The translations under genes and the position numbers were made by a program. From the NCBI RefSeq assembly GCF_964204865.1, contig NC_135258.1:6749001-6813000 (forward strand): a stretch of DNA of 64,000 nt. Direction: 5' to 3'. The DNA is from Styela clava (Eukaryota; Chordata; Ascidiacea; Stolidobranchia; Styelidae). Below the pieces are notes generated by a model. That model worked only from the letters and a program-made list of their open reading frames with translations. It was not told the DNA's origin and ran no database searches. Within the stretch, counting starts at the first letter, position 1; each line of letters starts with the position of its first letter. This document shows, piece by piece, positions 1 through 9,330 of this stretch.

Positions 1-24
1 GATGTGTATAAGATACAGAAAGTT

Positions 25-96
25 GGGCTCGTCCGGGATTTGAACCCGGGACCTCTCGCACCCTAAGCGAGAATCATACCCCTAGACCAACGAACC
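25..96 (-). tRNA. tRNA-Pro-AGG: tRNA-Pro(AGG)
   Basis: A 72-nt cloverleaf read on the minus strand: acceptor GGCTCGT-type, A box TGGTCTAGG, anticodon loop TTAGGGT (anticodon at 62-64), B box GGTTCAAATCC, discriminator C73, no encoded CCA. It decodes CCU (CCC by inosine). C3 is T here, giving a G-U pair with G70 in the acceptor stem. It is transcribed away from the Leu gene at 372. Confidence 0.93.
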
Positions 97-164
97 GAGC
101 GGAAGGATTAGTTTTACATAGGCCGTTAATGTCGTATAACTTATCTATGATATTACCCTGTAAC

Positions 165-278
165 CACTGTCTTCTATGCGTTATCAACTCATCCGTCAGT
201 TAAAGTCGATAAAGACGCAGTATATGCCTTTTCTACCCTTATCAACTTATCTGTCATTTAAATTCGATAACACGTACA
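165..278. repeat. Spacer repeats A and C (with B at about 618-680)
   Basis: Three related segments of about 55 bp occur in each unit: A (core from 181, ttatcaactcatccgtcagt), C (core from 239, ttatcaacttatctgtcatt) and B (core from 638, ttatcaacccatccgtcagt). B and C are both preceded by tatgccttttct. Fusions of A to C or B to C mark several shortened units elsewhere in the window (near 18380, 22165, 25958, 56741, 62411). Confidence 0.75.
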
Positions 279-332
279 TACAAACGGTTGGCTATTGACA
301 GATATTTCTAATAGTACCTGTTTCATAGAACC

Positions 333-340
333 TATAAAAA
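333..340 (+). promoter_or_regulatory. TATA-like box upstream of tRNA-Leu
   Basis: TATAAAAA lies 39 to 32 nt before the first base of tRNA-Leu. The same motif recurs at the equivalent place before nearly every Leu copy, and at -35 in the unit at 1942, where 4 bp are missing. I see no equivalent upstream of the Pro genes. Upstream TATA elements are known to help TFIIIB at some Pol III genes. A role here is inferred. Confidence 0.5.
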
Positions 341-371
341 TTTAACGCTACCTGTTGGAGCTGTAAATGCA

Positions 372-454
372 ACCGGGTTGGTCGAGTGGTTAAGGCGTTG
401 GACTTAAGTTCCCATGGGCGAGTGTCCTCGTGGGTTCGAACCCCACACCCGGTA
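372..454 (+). tRNA. tRNA-Leu-TAA: tRNA-Leu(TAA)
   Basis: An 83-nt type II tRNA: acceptor ACCGGGT/ACCCGGT, A box TGGYCGAGTGG, anticodon loop CTTAAGT (TAA at 405-407), long variable arm, B box GGTTCGAACCC, discriminator A73, no intron. It decodes UUA. This copy has C11 to T (G-U pair), a T28-C42 mismatch in the anticodon stem and a variable-arm change (tcctcg). Confidence 0.88.
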
Positions 455-455
455 G

Positions 456-459
456 TTTT
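456..459 (+). terminator. Pol III T4 terminator of tRNA-Leu
   Basis: TTTT begins 2 nt after the discriminator base. The sequence ggtagttttgcg is kept after almost every Leu copy, including mutated ones (ggttt in the 43.9-53 kb copies). The Pro genes have no T4 run this close. Confidence 0.8.
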
Positions 460-811
460 GCGACAAAGAACGTCTACCTTTTGGTTTCTTTGAGAAGGCT
501 CTGGTTGAAATATTGCGGTTCCTTGTCAACAGTGGTAATAACCTGTGAAGAAACATGCAGATTACGTATCAATGTCTTGAAATTGATGTAAAGTTCTGAA
601 CAACAATTATTGAACACAAATATGCCTTTTCTATTTGTTATCAACCCATCCGTCAGTTAAAGTCGATAAAGACGCAGTGCAAATCACAACTTCAAAGCAG
701 GCGTCGAGATGAACAGCGTAGGAAAATTTTCAACGGGGGATAATTGCCCTGTTTTTCTGTCATTTGTGATAATTGGTATCCTGTTAATTATCGCTTCGGC
801 GTGACTTGGCA

Positions 812-819
812 TATATAAG
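812..819 (+). promoter_or_regulatory. Conserved TATATAAG motif
   Basis: A strong TATA-like octamer within ggcatatataagtcaggtgc is retained in most units. It could serve an unannotated transcript reading rightwards, antisense to the second Pro gene. It sits on the wrong strand to serve that gene. No ORF longer than a few codons follows. Function is unknown. Confidence 0.3.
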
Positions 820-912
820 TCAGGTGCTTCTAGATTACTTCTGAAGCTGCAATCATGAACGAATTCCAGTAATTAAATAAATTGCGATTTATGCCAATAA
901 ATGAGACAGAAC

Positions 913-984
913 GGGCTCGTCCGGGATTTGAACCCGGGACCTCTCGCACACAAAGCGAGAATCATACCCCTAGACCAACGAGCC
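913..984 (-). tRNA. tRNA-Pro body with anticodon TGT
   Basis: Otherwise a consensus second-slot tRNA-Pro with every stem paired and C73. Position 950 is A where the TGG copies have C, so the loop reads TTTGTGT and the anticodon TGT (Thr, ACA codons). It is either a decayed Pro gene or a potential mischarging tRNA. An error in one read-out of the array is also possible. Confidence 0.8.
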
Positions 985-1042
985 ACTCTGTAACGCAGAA
1001 GAAACATAAAGACTTATTCCTATTGAGAACCCCTGATACCAC

Positions 1043-1072
1043 CTAATTATATTTTCTTCGCAAAATAATTAG
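1043..1072. repeat. AT-rich inverted repeat
   Basis: CTAATTAT and ATAATTAG form a perfect 8-bp inverted repeat around a 14-nt centre. It recurs in most units. The copy near 57528 has lost it through a deletion. Confidence 0.6.
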
Positions 1073-1297
1073 AGCTCGATATTTGTTACGTGTGTTATCT
1101 GGTAAATTGAGGTAAAAGGTATGTGAATGAATTGTAAATAAGCCACATTTGAGCACTATAATATGTCACTTAATTTCACCCATTAAACAATAACTTTTGT
1201 TTCTACTTTAAATGGTCGAAAACTGGGATTCAACACACATTGAACTTGTTCACACCCATGGATAAATAGGTATAAAGTGTACCTGAAGCCATCGCGT

Positions 1298-1315
1298 GGC
1301 TCGTTGGACTAGGGG
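1298..1315 (+). pseudogene. 18-bp tRNA-Pro 5' fragment (family of 38 copies)
   Basis: The sequence matches tRNA-Pro positions 1-18 on the plus strand, opposite to the real Pro genes, then diverges at once. Most copies read ggctcgttggactagggg. Copies at 17877, 21765, 25558, 38059, 38557, 47957, 49488 and 49985 have ggtct and match the live gene exactly. Other starts: 2868, 4924, 6498, 8070, 10128, 11702, 13274, 14848, 16422, 20310, 23207, 24103, 27000, 27896, 31706, 33278, 34851, 36750, 43253, 44814, 46386, 51770, 54755, 56327, 57750, 59322, 60895, 61938, 63453. A B-box-like ggattcaa motif lies about 64 nt downstream. Confidence 0.65.
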
Positions 1316-1535
1316 AAAGTAAATCAAAGCCGCATCACGAAACGGAATAATGAATTGTGCCAGTTGGAATCCGCAGCTGGATTCAACAGGCTCTTTCATG
1401 AGGCGATATAATCATTATGATATAACTTCTTCGACAAGTAATTATTGGCATGTCGTTTCTAAGTTGTGATATTTGGTATTCCGAGAAATTTGGTTTCAAC
1501 GCGACCTCACACATTACAGTTGTATAATGCTTCCT

Positions 1536-1540
1536 AAAAA
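1536..1540 (-). terminator. Distal T5 run downstream of tRNA-Pro(AGG)
   Basis: The first run of at least four T residues downstream of the Pro gene at 1599 is here, 59 nt past its 3' end. The T4/T5 run recurs at the same place in other units (for example 3106-3109). If used, it implies a 3' trailer of about 60 nt. Confidence 0.45.
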
Positions 1541-1598
1541 CAAGAAATGCATTTCATGACATTAACAAGCAGTAGATGCGTATAAGATACAGAAAGTT

Positions 1599-1671
1599 GG
1601 GCTCGTCCGGGATTTGAACCCGGGAACCTCTCGCACCCTAAGCGAGAATCGTACCCCTAGACCAACGAACC
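1599..1671 (-). tRNA. tRNA-Pro-AGG: tRNA-Pro(AGG), 73 nt
   Basis: One extra base in the variable region (cgggaacctc) and a D-arm change (gaatcgta). The acceptor carries the T3-G70 pair. The stems are otherwise intact. Confidence 0.82.
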
Positions 1672-1941
1672 GAGCGGAAGGATTAGTTTTACATAGGCCG
1701 TTAATGTCGTATAACTTATCTATGATATTACCCTGTAACCACTGTCTTCTATGCGTTATCAACTCATCCGTCAGTTAAAGTCGATAAAGACGCAGTTTAT
1801 GCCTTTTCTACCCTTATCAACTTATCTGTCATTTAAATTCGATAACACGTACATACAAACGGTTGGCTATTGACAGATATTTCTAATAGTACCTGTTTCA
1901 TAGAACCTATAAAAACGCTACCTGTTGGAGCTGTAAATGCA

Positions 1942-2024
1942 ACCGGGTTGGTCGAGTGGTTAAGGCGTTGGACTTAAGTTCCCATGGGCGAGTGTCCGCG
2001 TGGGTTCGAATCCCACACCCGGTA
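1942..2024 (+). tRNA. tRNA-Leu-TAA: tRNA-Leu(TAA)
   Basis: Belongs to the C11-to-T, T28-C42 mismatch lineage. T-loop reads TTCGAAT, which is compatible with function. Confidence 0.86.
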
Positions 2025-2482
2025 GTTTTGCGACAAAGAACGTCTACATTTTGGTTTCTTTGAGAATGCTCTGGTTGAAACATTGCGGTTCCTTGTCAAC
2101 ATTGGTAACAACCTGTGAAGAAACATGCAGATTACGTATCAATGTCTTGAAATTGAAGTAAAGTTCTGAACAACAATTATTGAACACAAATATGCCTTTT
2201 CTATTTGTTATCAACCCATCCGTCAGTTAAAGTCGATAAAGACGCAGTGCAAATCACAACTTCAAAGCAGGCGTCGAGATGAACAGCGTAGGAAAATTTT
2301 CAACGGGGAATAATTGCCCTGTTTTTCTGTCATTTGTGATAATTGGTATCCTGTTAATTATCGCTTCGGCGTGACTTGGCATATATAAGTCAGGTGCTTC
2401 TAGATTACTTTTGAAGCTGCAATCATGAACGAATTCCAGTAATTAAATAAATTGCGATTTATGCTAATAAATGAAACAGAAC

Positions 2483-2554
2483 GGGCTCGTCCGGGATTTG
2501 AACCCGGGACCTCTCGCACCCGAAGCGAGAATCATACCCCTAGACCAACGATCC
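2483..2554 (-). tRNA. tRNA-Pro-CGG: tRNA-Pro(CGG)
   Basis: Second-slot Pro with loop TTCGGGT, decoding CCG. C3 is A (gatcc at the plus-strand right end), leaving an A3-G70 mismatch in the acceptor stem. The other stems pair. Confidence 0.87.
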
Positions 2555-3166
2555 ACTCTGTAACGCAGAAAAAACATAAAGACTTATCCTTTTTAAGAAT
2601 CTCTGATACCACCTAATTATATTTTCTTCGCAAAATAATTAGAGCTCGATATTTGTTACGTGTGTTATCTTGTTAATTGAGGTAAAAGGTATGTGAATAA
2701 ATAGTAAATAAGACAAATTTGAGCACTATAATATGTCACTTAATTTCACCCATTAAACAATTACTTTTGTTTCTACTTTAAATGGTCGAAAACTGGGATT
2801 CAACACACATTGAACTTGTTCACACCCATGGATCAATAGGTATAAAGTGTACCTGAAGCCATCGCGTGGCTAGTTGGACTAGGGGAAAGTAAATCAAAGC
2901 CGCATCACGAAACAGAATAATGAATTGTGCCAGTTGGAATCCGCAGCTGGATTCAAACCGCTCTTTCATAAGGCGATATAATCATTATGATATAACTTCT
3001 TCGACTAGTAATTATTGGCATGTCGTTTGTAAGTTGTGATATTTGGTATTCCGAGAAATTTGGTATCAACGCGGCCTCACACATTACAGTTGTATAATGC
3101 TTCCTAAAACAAGAAATGCCTTTCATGACATTAACAAGCAGTAGATGCGTATAAATCCAGAAAGTT

Positions 3167-3238
3167 GGGGTCGTCCGGGATTTGAACCCGGGACCTCTCG
3201 CACCCTAAGCGAGAATCATACCCCTAGACCAACGAGCC
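3167..3238 (-). tRNA. tRNA-Pro-AGG: tRNA-Pro(AGG)
   Basis: G70 is C (ggggtcg at the left end), giving a C3-C70 mismatch. The rest is consensus. Confidence 0.85.
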
Positions 3239-3513
3239 GAGCGGAAGGGTTAGTTACACATAGGCCGTTATTGTCGTATAACTTATCTATGATATTACCC
3301 TGTAACCACTGTCTTCTATGCGTTATCCACTCATCCGTCAGTTAAAGTCGATAAAGACGCAGTATATGCTTTTTCTACCCTTATCAACTTATCTGTCATT
3401 TAAATTCGATAACACGTACATACAAACGGTTGGCTATTGACAGATATTTCTATTAGTACCTGTTTAATAGAACCTATAAAAACTTATCGCTACCTGTTGG
3501 AGCTGTAAATGCA

Positions 3514-3596
3514 ACCGGGTTGGCCGAGTGGTTAAGGCGTTGGACTTAAGTTCCAATGGGCGAGTGTCCGCGTGGGTTCGAACCCCACAACCGGTA
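3514..3596 (+). tRNA. tRNA-Leu-TAA: tRNA-Leu(TAA)
   Basis: Consensus except C67 to A (cacaaccgg), a G6-A67 acceptor mismatch. The same change is in the copies at 7144 and 12348. Confidence 0.86.
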
Positions 3597-4054
3597 GTTT
3601 TGCGACAAAGAACGTCTACATTTTGGTTTCTTTGAGAATGCTCTGGTTGAAATATTGCGGTTCCTTGTCAACAGTGGTAATAACCTGTGAAGAAACATGC
3701 AGATTACGTATCAATGTCTTGAAATTGATGTAAAGTTCTGAACAACAATTATTGAACACAAATATGCCTTTTCTATTTGTTATCAACCCATCCGTCAGTT
3801 AAAGTCGATAAAGACGCAGTGCAAATCACAACTTCAAAGCAGGCGTCGAGATGAACAGCGTAGGAAAATTTTCAACGGGGGATAATTGCCCTGTTTTTCT
3901 GTCATTTGTGATAATTGGTATCCTGTTAATTATCGCTTCGGCGTGACTTGGCATATATAAGTCAGGTGCTTCTAGATTACTTTTGAAGCTGCAATCATGA
4001 ACGAATTCCAGTAATTAAATAAATTGCGATTTATGCCAATAAATGAGACAGAAC

Positions 4055-4126
4055 GGGCTCGTCCGGGATTTGAACCCGGGACCTCTCGCACCCAAAGCGA
4101 GAATCATACCCCTAGACCAACGAGCC
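4055..4126 (-). tRNA. tRNA-Pro-TGG: tRNA-Pro(TGG)
   Basis: Consensus sequence with loop TTTGGGT, decoding CCA/CCG. All stems pair, including the acceptor. The next 27 nt lead into a deletion junction. Confidence 0.94.
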
Positions 4127-4538
4127 ACTCTGTAACGCAGAAGAAACATAAAGAACATTGGTAACAACCTGTGAAGAAACATGCAGATTACGTATCAATG
4201 TCTTGAAATTGAAGTAAAGTTCTGAACAACAATTATTGAACACAAATATGCCTTTTCTATTTGGTATCAACCCATCCGTCAGTTAAAGTCGATAAAGACG
4301 CAGTGCAAATCACAACTTCAAAGCAGGCGTCGAGATGAACAGCGTAGGAAAATTTTCAACGGGGAATAATTGCCCTGTTTTTCTGTCATTTGTGATAATT
4401 GGTATCCTGTTAATTATCGCTTCGGCGTGACTTGGCATATATAAGTCAGGTGCTTCTAGATTACTTTTGAAGCTGCAATCATGAACGAATTCCAGTAATT
4501 AAATAAATTGCGATTTATGCTAATAAATGAAACAGAAC

Positions 4539-4610
4539 GGGCTCGTCCGGGATTTGAACCCGGGACCTCTCGCACCCGAAGCGAGAATCATACCCCTAGA
4601 CCAACGATCC
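4539..4610 (-). tRNA. tRNA-Pro-CGG: tRNA-Pro(CGG)
   Basis: A3-G70 acceptor mismatch. It lies only 413 bp from the preceding Pro-TGG because the intervening AGG and Leu genes are deleted. Confidence 0.87.
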
Positions 4611-5223
4611 ACTCTGTAACGCAGAAAAAACATAAAGACTTATCCTTTTTAAGAATCTCTGATACCACCTAATTATATTTTCTTCGCAAAATAATTAGAG
4701 CTCGATATTTGTTACGTGTGTTATCTTGTTAATTGAGGTAAAAGGTATGTGAATAAATAGTAAATAAGCCAAATTTGAGCACTATAATATGTCACTTAAT
4801 TTCACCCATTAAACAATTACTTTTGTTTCTACTTTAAATGGTCGAAAACTGGGATTCAACACACATCGAACTTGTTCACACCCATGGATCAATAGGTATA
4901 AAGTGTACCTGATGCTATCGCGTGGCTCGTTGGACTAGGGGAAAGTAAATCAAAGCCGCATCACGAAACGGAATAATAAATTGTGCCAGTTAGAATCCGC
5001 AGCTTGATTCAAACCGCTCTTTCATGAGGCGATATAATCATTATGATATAACTTCTTCGACAAGTAATTATTGGCATGTCGTTTGTAAGTTGTGATATTT
5101 GGTAATCGGAGAAATTTGGTTTCAACGCGACCTCACACATTACAGTTGTATAATGCTTCCTAAAAACAAGAAATGTCTTTCATGACATTAACAAGCAGTT
5201 GATGCGTATAAATCCAGAAAGTT

Positions 5224-5295
5224 GGGCTCATCCGGGATTTGAACCCGGGACCTCTCGCACCCTAAGCGAGAATCATACCCCTAGACCAAAGAGCC
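5224..5295 (-). tRNA. tRNA-Pro-AGG: tRNA-Pro(AGG)
   Basis: Both sides of one acceptor pair have changed (gggctcatcc and ccaaagagcc), leaving T6-T67 in place of G6-C67. The anticodon arm is intact. Confidence 0.82.
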
Positions 5296-5571
5296 GAGCG
5301 GAAGGGTTAGTTACACATAGGCCGTTATTGTCGTATAACTTATCTATGATATTACCCTGTAACCCTTTTGGTTCTATGCGTTATCAACTCATCCGTCAGT
5401 TAAAGTCGATAAAGACGCAGTATATGCTTTTTCTACCCTTGTCAACTTATCTGTCATTTAAATTCGATAACACGTACATACAAACGGTTGGCTATTGACA
5501 GATATTTCTAATAGTACCTGTTTCATAGAACCTATAAAAATTTATCGCTACCTGTTGGAGCTGTAAATGCA

Positions 5572-5654
5572 ACCGGGTTGGCGGAGTGGTTAAGGCGTTG
5601 GACTTAAGTTCCAATGGGCGAGTGTCCGCGTGGGCTCGAACCCCACACCCGGTA
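5572..5654 (+). tRNA. tRNA-Leu-TAA: tRNA-Leu(TAA), G12/C54 variant
   Basis: Two linked changes: C12 to G (ggcggag), breaking a D-stem pair, and T54 to C in the T-loop and B box (gggctcgaa). The anticodon stem is intact. Confidence 0.8.
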
Positions 5655-6112
5655 GTTTTGCGACAAAGAACGTCTACATTTTGGTTTCTTTGAGAATGCT
5701 CTGGTTGAAATATTGCGGTTCCTTGTCAACAGTGGTAACAACCTGTGAAGAAACATGCAGATTACGTATCAATGTCTTGAAATTGATGTAAAGTTCTGAA
5801 CAACAATTATTGAACACAAATATGCCTTTTCTATTTGTTATCAACCCATCCGTCAGTTAAAGTCGATAAAGACGCAGTGCAAATCACAACTTCAAAGCAG
5901 GCGTCGAGATGAACAGCGTAGGAAAATTTTCAACAGTGAATAATTGCCCTGTTTTTCTGTCATTTGTGATAATTGGTATCCTGTTAATTATCGCTTCGGC
6001 GTGACTTGGCATATATAAGTCAGGTGCTTCTAGATTACTTTTGAAGCTGCAATCATGAACGAATTCCAGTAGTTAAATAAATTGCGATATATGCCAATAA
6101 ATGAGACAGAAC

Positions 6113-6184
6113 GGGCTCGTCCGGGATTTGAACCCGGGACCTCTCGCACCCAAAGCGAGAATCATACCCCTAGACCAACGAGCC
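6113..6184 (-). tRNA. tRNA-Pro-TGG: tRNA-Pro(TGG)
   Basis: Identical to consensus, fully paired. Confidence 0.94.
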
Positions 6185-6796
6185 ACTCTGTAACGCAGAA
6201 GAAACATAAAGACTTATCCTTATTAAGAATCTCTGATACCACCTAATTATATTTTCTTCGCAAAATAATTAGAGCTCGATATTTGTTACACGTGTTATCT
6301 TGTTAATTGAGGTAAAAGGTATGTGAATAAATAGTAAATAAGCCAAATTTGAGCACTATAATATGTCACTTAATTTCACCCATTAAACAATTACTTTTGT
6401 TTCTACTTTAAATGGTCGAAAACTGGGATTCAACACACATTGAACTTGTTCACACCCATGGATCAATAGGTATAAAGTGTACCTGAAGCCATCGCGTGGC
6501 TAGTTGGACTAGGGGAAAGTAAATCAAAGCCGCATCACGAAACAGAATAATGAATTGTGCCAGTTGGAATCCGCAGCTGGATTCAAACCGCTCTTTCATA
6601 AGGCGATATAATCATTATGATATAACTTCTTCGACTAGTAATTATTGGCATGTCGTTTGTAAGTTGTGATATTTGGTATTCCGAGAAATTTGGTATCAAC
6701 GCGGCCTCACACATTACAGTTGTATAATGCTTCCTAAAACAAGAAATGCCTTTCATGACATTAACAAGCAGTAGATGCGTATAAATCCAGAAAGTT

Positions 6797-6868
6797 GGGG
6801 TCGTCCGGGATTTGAACCCGGGACCTCTCGCACCCTAAGCGAGAATCATACCCCTAGACCAACGAGCC
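6797..6868 (-). tRNA. tRNA-Pro-AGG: tRNA-Pro(AGG)
   Basis: C3-C70 acceptor mismatch as at 3167. The whole unit closely resembles the 3167 unit. Confidence 0.85.
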
Positions 6869-7143
6869 GAGCGGAAGGGTTAGTTACACATAGGCCGTTA
6901 TTGTCGTATAACTTATCTATGATATTACCCTGTAACCACTGTCTTCTATGCGTTATCAACTCATCCGTCAGTTAAAGTCGATAAAGACGCAGTATATGCT
7001 TTTTCTACCCTTATCAACTTATCTGTCATTTAAATTCGATAACACGTACATACAAACGGTTGGCTATTGACAGATATTTCTATTAGTACCTGTTTAATAG
7101 AACCTATAAAAACTTATCGCTACCTGTTGGAGCTGTAAATGCA

Positions 7144-7226
7144 ACCGGGTTGGCCGAGTGGTTAAGGCGTTGGACTTAAGTTCCAATGGGCGAGTGTCCG
7201 CGTGGGTTCGAACCCCACAACCGGTA
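7144..7226 (+). tRNA. tRNA-Leu-TAA: tRNA-Leu(TAA)
   Basis: G6-A67 acceptor mismatch as at 3514, otherwise consensus. Confidence 0.86.
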
Positions 7227-7684
7227 GTTTTGCGACAAAGAACGTCTACATTTTGGTTTCTTTGAGAATGCTCTGGTTGAAATATTGCGGTTCCTTGTCA
7301 ACAGTGGTAATAACCTGTGAAGAAACATGCAGATTACGTATCAATGTCTTGAAATTGATGTAAAGTTCTGAACAACAATTATTGAACACAAATATGCCTT
7401 TTCTATTTGTTATCAACCCATCCGTCAGTTAAAGTCGATAAAGACGCAGTGCAAATCACAACTTCAAAGCAGGCGTCGAGATGAACAGCGTAGGAAAATT
7501 TTCAACGGGGGATAATTGCCCTGTTTTTCTGTCATTTGTGATAATTGGTATCCTGTTAATTATTGCTTCGGCGTGACTTGGCATATATAAGTCAGGTGCT
7601 TCTAAATTACTTTTGAAGCTGCAATCATGAACGAATTCCAGTAATTAAATAAATTGCGATTTATGCCAATAAATGAGACAGAAC

Positions 7685-7756
7685 GGGCTCGTCCGGGATT
7701 TGAACCCGGGACCTCTCGCACCCAAAGCGAGAATCATACCCCTAGACCAACGAGCC
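7685..7756 (-). tRNA. tRNA-Pro-TGG: tRNA-Pro(TGG)
   Basis: Identical to consensus, fully paired. Confidence 0.94.
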
Positions 7757-8370
7757 ACTCTGTAACGCAGAAGAAACATAAAGACTTATTCCTATTGAGA
7801 ATCCCTGATACCACCTAATTATATTTTCTTCGCAAAATAATTAGAGCTCGATATTTGTTACGTGTGTTATCTTGTAAATTGAGGTAAGAGGTATGTGAAT
7901 GAATTGTAAATAAGCCACATTTGAGCACTATAATATGTCACCTAATTTCACCCATTAAACAATACCTTTTGTTTCTACTTTAAATGGTCGAAAACTGGGA
8001 TTCAACACACATTGAACTTGTTCACACCCATGGATCAATAGATATAAAGTGTACCTGAAGCCATCGCGTGGCTCGTTGGACTAGGGGAAAGTAAATCAAA
8101 GCCGCATCACGAAACGGAATAATGAATTGTGCCAGTTGGAATCCGCAGCTGGATTCAACCGGCTCTTTCATGAGGCGATATAATCATTATGATATAACTT
8201 CTTCGACAAGTAATTATTGGCATGTCGTTTCTAAGTTGTGATATTTGGTATTCCGAGAAATTTGGTTTCAACGCGACCTCACACATTACAGTTGTATAAT
8301 GCTTCCTAAAAACAAGAAATGCATTTCATGACATTAACAAGCAGTAGATGTGTATAAGATACAGAAAGTT

Positions 8371-8442
8371 GGGCTCGTCCGGGATTTGAACCCGGGACCT
8401 CTCGCACCCTAAGCGAGAATCATACCCCTAGACCAACGAACC
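8371..8442 (-). tRNA. tRNA-Pro-AGG: tRNA-Pro(AGG)
   Basis: T3-G70 form. Flanks and gene match the copy at 25. Confidence 0.93.
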
Positions 8443-8717
8443 GAGCGGAAGGATTAGTTTTACATAGGCCGTTAATGTCGTATAACTTATCTATGATATT
8501 ACCCTGTAACCACTGTCTTCTATGCGTTATCAACTCATCCGTCAGTTAAAGTCGATAAAGACGCAGTATATGCCTTTTCTACCCTTATCAACTTATCTGT
8601 CATTTAAATTCGATAACACGTACATACAAACGGTTGGCTATTGACAGATATTTCTAATAGTACCTGTTTCATAGAACCTATAAAAATTTAACGCTACCTG
8701 TTGGAGCTGTAAATGCA

Positions 8718-8800
8718 ACCGGGTTGGTCGAGTGGTTAAGGCGTTGGACTTAAGTTCCCATGGGCGAGTGTCCTCGTGGGTTCGAACCCCACACCCGGTA
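8718..8800 (+). tRNA. tRNA-Leu-TAA: tRNA-Leu(TAA)
   Basis: Same allele as 372: C11 to T, T28-C42 mismatch, tcctcg in the variable arm. Confidence 0.87.
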
Positions 8801-9258
8801 GTTTTGCGACAAAGAACGTCTACATTTTGGTTTCTTTGAGAATGCTCTGGTTGAAATATTGCGGTTCCTTGTCAACAGTGGTAATAACCTGTGAAGAAAC
8901 ATGCAGATTACGTATCAATGTCTTGAAATTGATGTAAAGTTCTGAACAACAATTATTGAACACAAATATGCCTTTTCTATTTGTTATCAACCCATCCGTC
9001 AGTTAAAGTCGATAAAGACGCAGTGCAAATCACAACTTCAAAGCAGGCTTCGAGATGAACAGCGTAGGAAAATTTTCAACGGGGGATAATTGCCCTGTTT
9101 TTCTGTCATTTGTGATAATTGGTATCCTGTTAATTATCGCTTCGGCGTGACTTGGCATATATAAGTCAGGTGCTTCTAGATTACTTTTGAAGCTGCAATC
9201 ATGAACGAATTCCAGTAATTAAATAAATTGCGATTTATGCCAATAAATGAGACAGAAC

Positions 9259-9330
9259 GGGCTCGTCCGGGATTTGAACCCGGGACCTCTCGCACCCAAA
9301 GCGAGAATCATACCCCTAGACCAACGAGCC
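9259..9330 (-). tRNA. tRNA-Pro-TGG: tRNA-Pro(TGG)
   Basis: Consensus. Followed by the same cataaag/aacattgg deletion junction as at 4152. Confidence 0.94.

Larger units (their letters stand above)
455..912. other. Convergent Leu-Pro spacer
   Basis: No gene seen. It holds the Leu terminator, spacer repeat B, and at 812-819 a conserved TATATAAG. The same spacer recurs in each full unit. Near 17470, 21358, 25152 and 36342 it is shortened by an internal deletion that joins gtgataattg to ccaataaatg, removing the TATATAAG. Confidence 0.7.
985..1598. other. Spacer from second Pro to next unit
   Basis: No complete gene seen. It contains an AT-rich inverted repeat (1043-1072), the 18-bp Pro fragment (1298-1315), an 18-bp inverted-repeat segment (1367-1384) overlapping a B-box-like motif, and an A5 run (1536-1540) that would be the first T-run for the Pro gene at 1599. 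Confidence 0.7.

Noticed and set aside
1367-1384. gaatcc/ggattc inverted repeat as a transposon terminus or protein-binding operator
   Set aside because: Six-base arms are too short to support either, and several copies have lost the symmetry.
3145-3345. Recurrent small open frames with RPGFEPGTSRT-like peptides (many copies, both here and elsewhere)
   Set aside because: They are translations of the antisense strand of tRNA-Pro and its spacer. Repetition follows the unit, not protein constraint, and the frames have no upstream signals.
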